DNA from: Rhynchonema sp. JSB1_4 | Taxonomy: Eukaryota > Nematoda > Chromadorea > Monhysterida > Xyalidae | DNA: 64,000 bases | Direction: 5' to 3' | Assembly (NCBI GenBank): GCA_030248065.1 | Contig: JASAMV010007919.1 | Span: 1 to 64,000 of the forward strand | Shown here: piece by piece, positions 62,435 through 64,000 of the stretch | Position numbering within the stretch: the stretch's first letter is position 1 | Layout of the letters: each line of letters begins with the position of its first letter | The notes under the pieces: generated by a model | The model's input: the letters and a program-made list of their open reading frames with translations, nothing else | Told to the model about the DNA's origin: nothing | The model's database searches: none | Program-made: the position numbers and the translations under genes

Positions 62435-64000
62435 ACGAGTTAGCCGAAGCATCCTTCCTTGAACACACCTATTTGTGCCTTCGACCATCGCTCTGGTTCG
62501 ATCTATTTCTCGTTGCTCTGGTCGCAGTTGCCGTCACACTTTTGCGATCGAAACTCACACGAGAAGTGTTTGTGGTTGGTCGTCTCTGAAATAAATTTTT
62601 TTATAATTATACCGTAAATCATGCTACATGTTCTCTCCTTTCTGCCTCTTATCATTTCAATATTGTCCCAACTTGATAACGTTTGTTTTGTATGTGTAAT
62701 ACGACATCCATGAAATTCGGGTAACATGAAGCCTCCAAAAACGTACGCGCGCGTCATAACTCACATTGACTAATTAATGACATGACAGTGTATTGTTACC
62801 AGGCTCTGTTGCCTCATGTGCTTGTGACGTAAGCAACTGACTGTTGATGGATAACTTTTGTTGTTTGCTTATGTAAGGTTTTATTATTGGGATGACATAG
62901 CATCTCACGTACATTACATATTGCAAACTGATGACGTTTGACAAATGACACACGTGTGGACATACCACAAGAATGAAAATTGAGTTGTGCTTCTGACGCT
63001 AAATTAAAAGGGCGTAGCAAGAGACAAGTACATAATACACATGTGCCTTGCGATATGATGTTTCAACATCGGGTCATTTTTCTGTTTTTTGCAGTCATCG
63101 CACACATGGGCATGATAACACGACCAACTAACACATGTGCCATCAACAACCATCAAAATGAACGGCAGCTATCCTTCCAAATCGCAATGTTCAATGCGCA
63201 GAATTTGTTCCATGATGACCGAAAGTGCTCCACCCAATTTCAGCCATGGGCTCAACGTTGGGGCACCACCGATGCTCTGCTTCAAAAAGTGCCGGAGAAT
63301 ATTTGGAAGGCTGGCTTCTACGCGTGCACCTGGCTGTACTCATTCAATGTGGTCATGATCCGACGACCACAGTGGTTCTGGAGGCCCATGTCCATTTGGG
63401 AAGGTGCGCGCTTGCTTTTCTTGCGCAAGAATAATGGGTGATATTTTCGAAACGGTGTAAAGGTTAGTTGGGTGTAAAGGTCGGTGGAAAGCTCGGTCGA
63501 CAGCTCAGTGTGATAGAGCTCGGTGTAAACTTGAAACATTTCACGTTAATGACAGGCAATGTTTCACGTTTACACCGAGGTACACCGACCGAGCTTTCGA
63601 CCGAACTTTACACCGACCTTTACGCCCAACTGACCTTAACACCGTTTCGAAAATTCCACCCAATGTAGCGGCAGTGAGTTTTGACCGTTTCGGCTGTTTT
63701 CACAGACGGGCGAGGTGCCCAGCTTCGTCGGTACGAACAGTTCTGCTTGGTGCATTTCTTGGTCGGAATATGTAACCTAGAAGTTCAGAGGCAACGTCAC
63801 CGTTTTATGAAATCCTTGACTCTGAAATAGATCACTGCTCCAGACTGGTCGCTGGACATGTCGGTTCCACGGGACATCTACGTCGAGTACGTGGTGCAAT
63901 GTGGCTTCTACGTGCACTCTGTCTACGCCACGATCTACATGGACGTGCATCGCAAGGACTACCTCATCATGTTGTTCCATCATTTCGTCACACTCACGCT
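62435..64000 (+). CDS. Ceramide synthase (LAG1/TLC family), cut by right edge
   Basis: Makes ceramide from sphingoid base and acyl-CoA in the ER membrane. Exons seen: 62435-62574 (SLWFDLFLVALVAVAVTLLR, the first membrane helix), 63244-63403 (LLQKVPENIWKAGFYACTWL, then QWFWRPMSIWE), 63844 to the edge (YVEYVVQCGFYVHSVYATIY, then MDVHRKDYLIMLFHHFVTLT). D-V-x-R-K-D followed by the HH of the Lag1 motif is diagnostic. Phases (0, then 1) join the three exons without a gap. The Hox-like domain that many animal ceramide synthases carry between helices 1 and 2 is absent in this model. The first exon must lie before 62,435 (acceptor TTTACAG, incoming phase 1) and was not found. A MITE lies in the intron 63404-63843. 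Confidence 0.75.
63436..63661 (+). mobile_element. GGGTGG MITE, copy 2 (226 bp)
   Basis: Flanked by the 3-bp duplication AAT on both sides. Ends GGGTGATATTTTCGAAACGG and the complement GGGTGGAATTTTCGAAACGG match copy 1 (20,633-20,857) in opposite orientation. TAAAGGTCGGTGGAAAGCTC and TCGGTGTAAACTTGAAACAT are shared. Inserted in a ceramide synthase intron. Confidence 0.85.

Overview
The window is nuclear DNA from an animal. Genes are broken into many short exons by GT-AG introns, acceptors are mostly TTTCAG-like, and a decayed BEL/Pao retrotransposon (a metazoan group) is present. No bacterial or organellar features are seen. An invertebrate, possibly nematode-like, is my guess, but nothing fixes the phylum. 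Exon borders below were placed by hand from splice dinucleotides, reading-frame phase and remembered family sequences; no search was run.

Layout. 1-5,023 (+): last 17 exons of CDC5L. 5,024-11,679: no gene found; a LINE scrap and several fold-back repeats. 11,680-19,107 (+): a 13-exon HMBOX1/HNF1-type homeobox gene. 21,834-25,557 (-): DUF4062-NACHT STAND NTPase with a Cys-rich tail. 26,159-28,811 (-): SLC17-type MFS transporter. 30,423-33,274 (+): novel secreted Pro/Gly-rich protein. 33,423-37,113 (-): SLC10-type transporter with a secreted-side N-terminal domain. 38.1-43.0 kb: large inverted repeats and the BEL/Pao relic. 43.5-50.3 kb: three single-pass membrane protein genes; the outer two (one on each strand) are diverged paralogues with the same seven-exon phase pattern. 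50.9-55.2 kb: a dense nest of short transposons. 55,341-60,823 (+): ABCF3. 62,435 to the right edge (+): ceramide synthase, cut by the window end.

The conserved genes are housekeeping or regulatory (splicing factor, translation-linked ABC ATPase, sphingolipid synthesis, transporters) and do not form one pathway. The unusual content is the membrane-protein cluster and the repeats. Many repeats are non-autonomous DNA elements sitting in introns. One set, with hAT-like CAGTG/CAGGG ends and in the clearest cases 8-bp target duplications, carries a 10-20 bp phrase iterated in one orientation on both sides of an AT-rich core. The phrase differs from element to element, even between three elements that share the same core.
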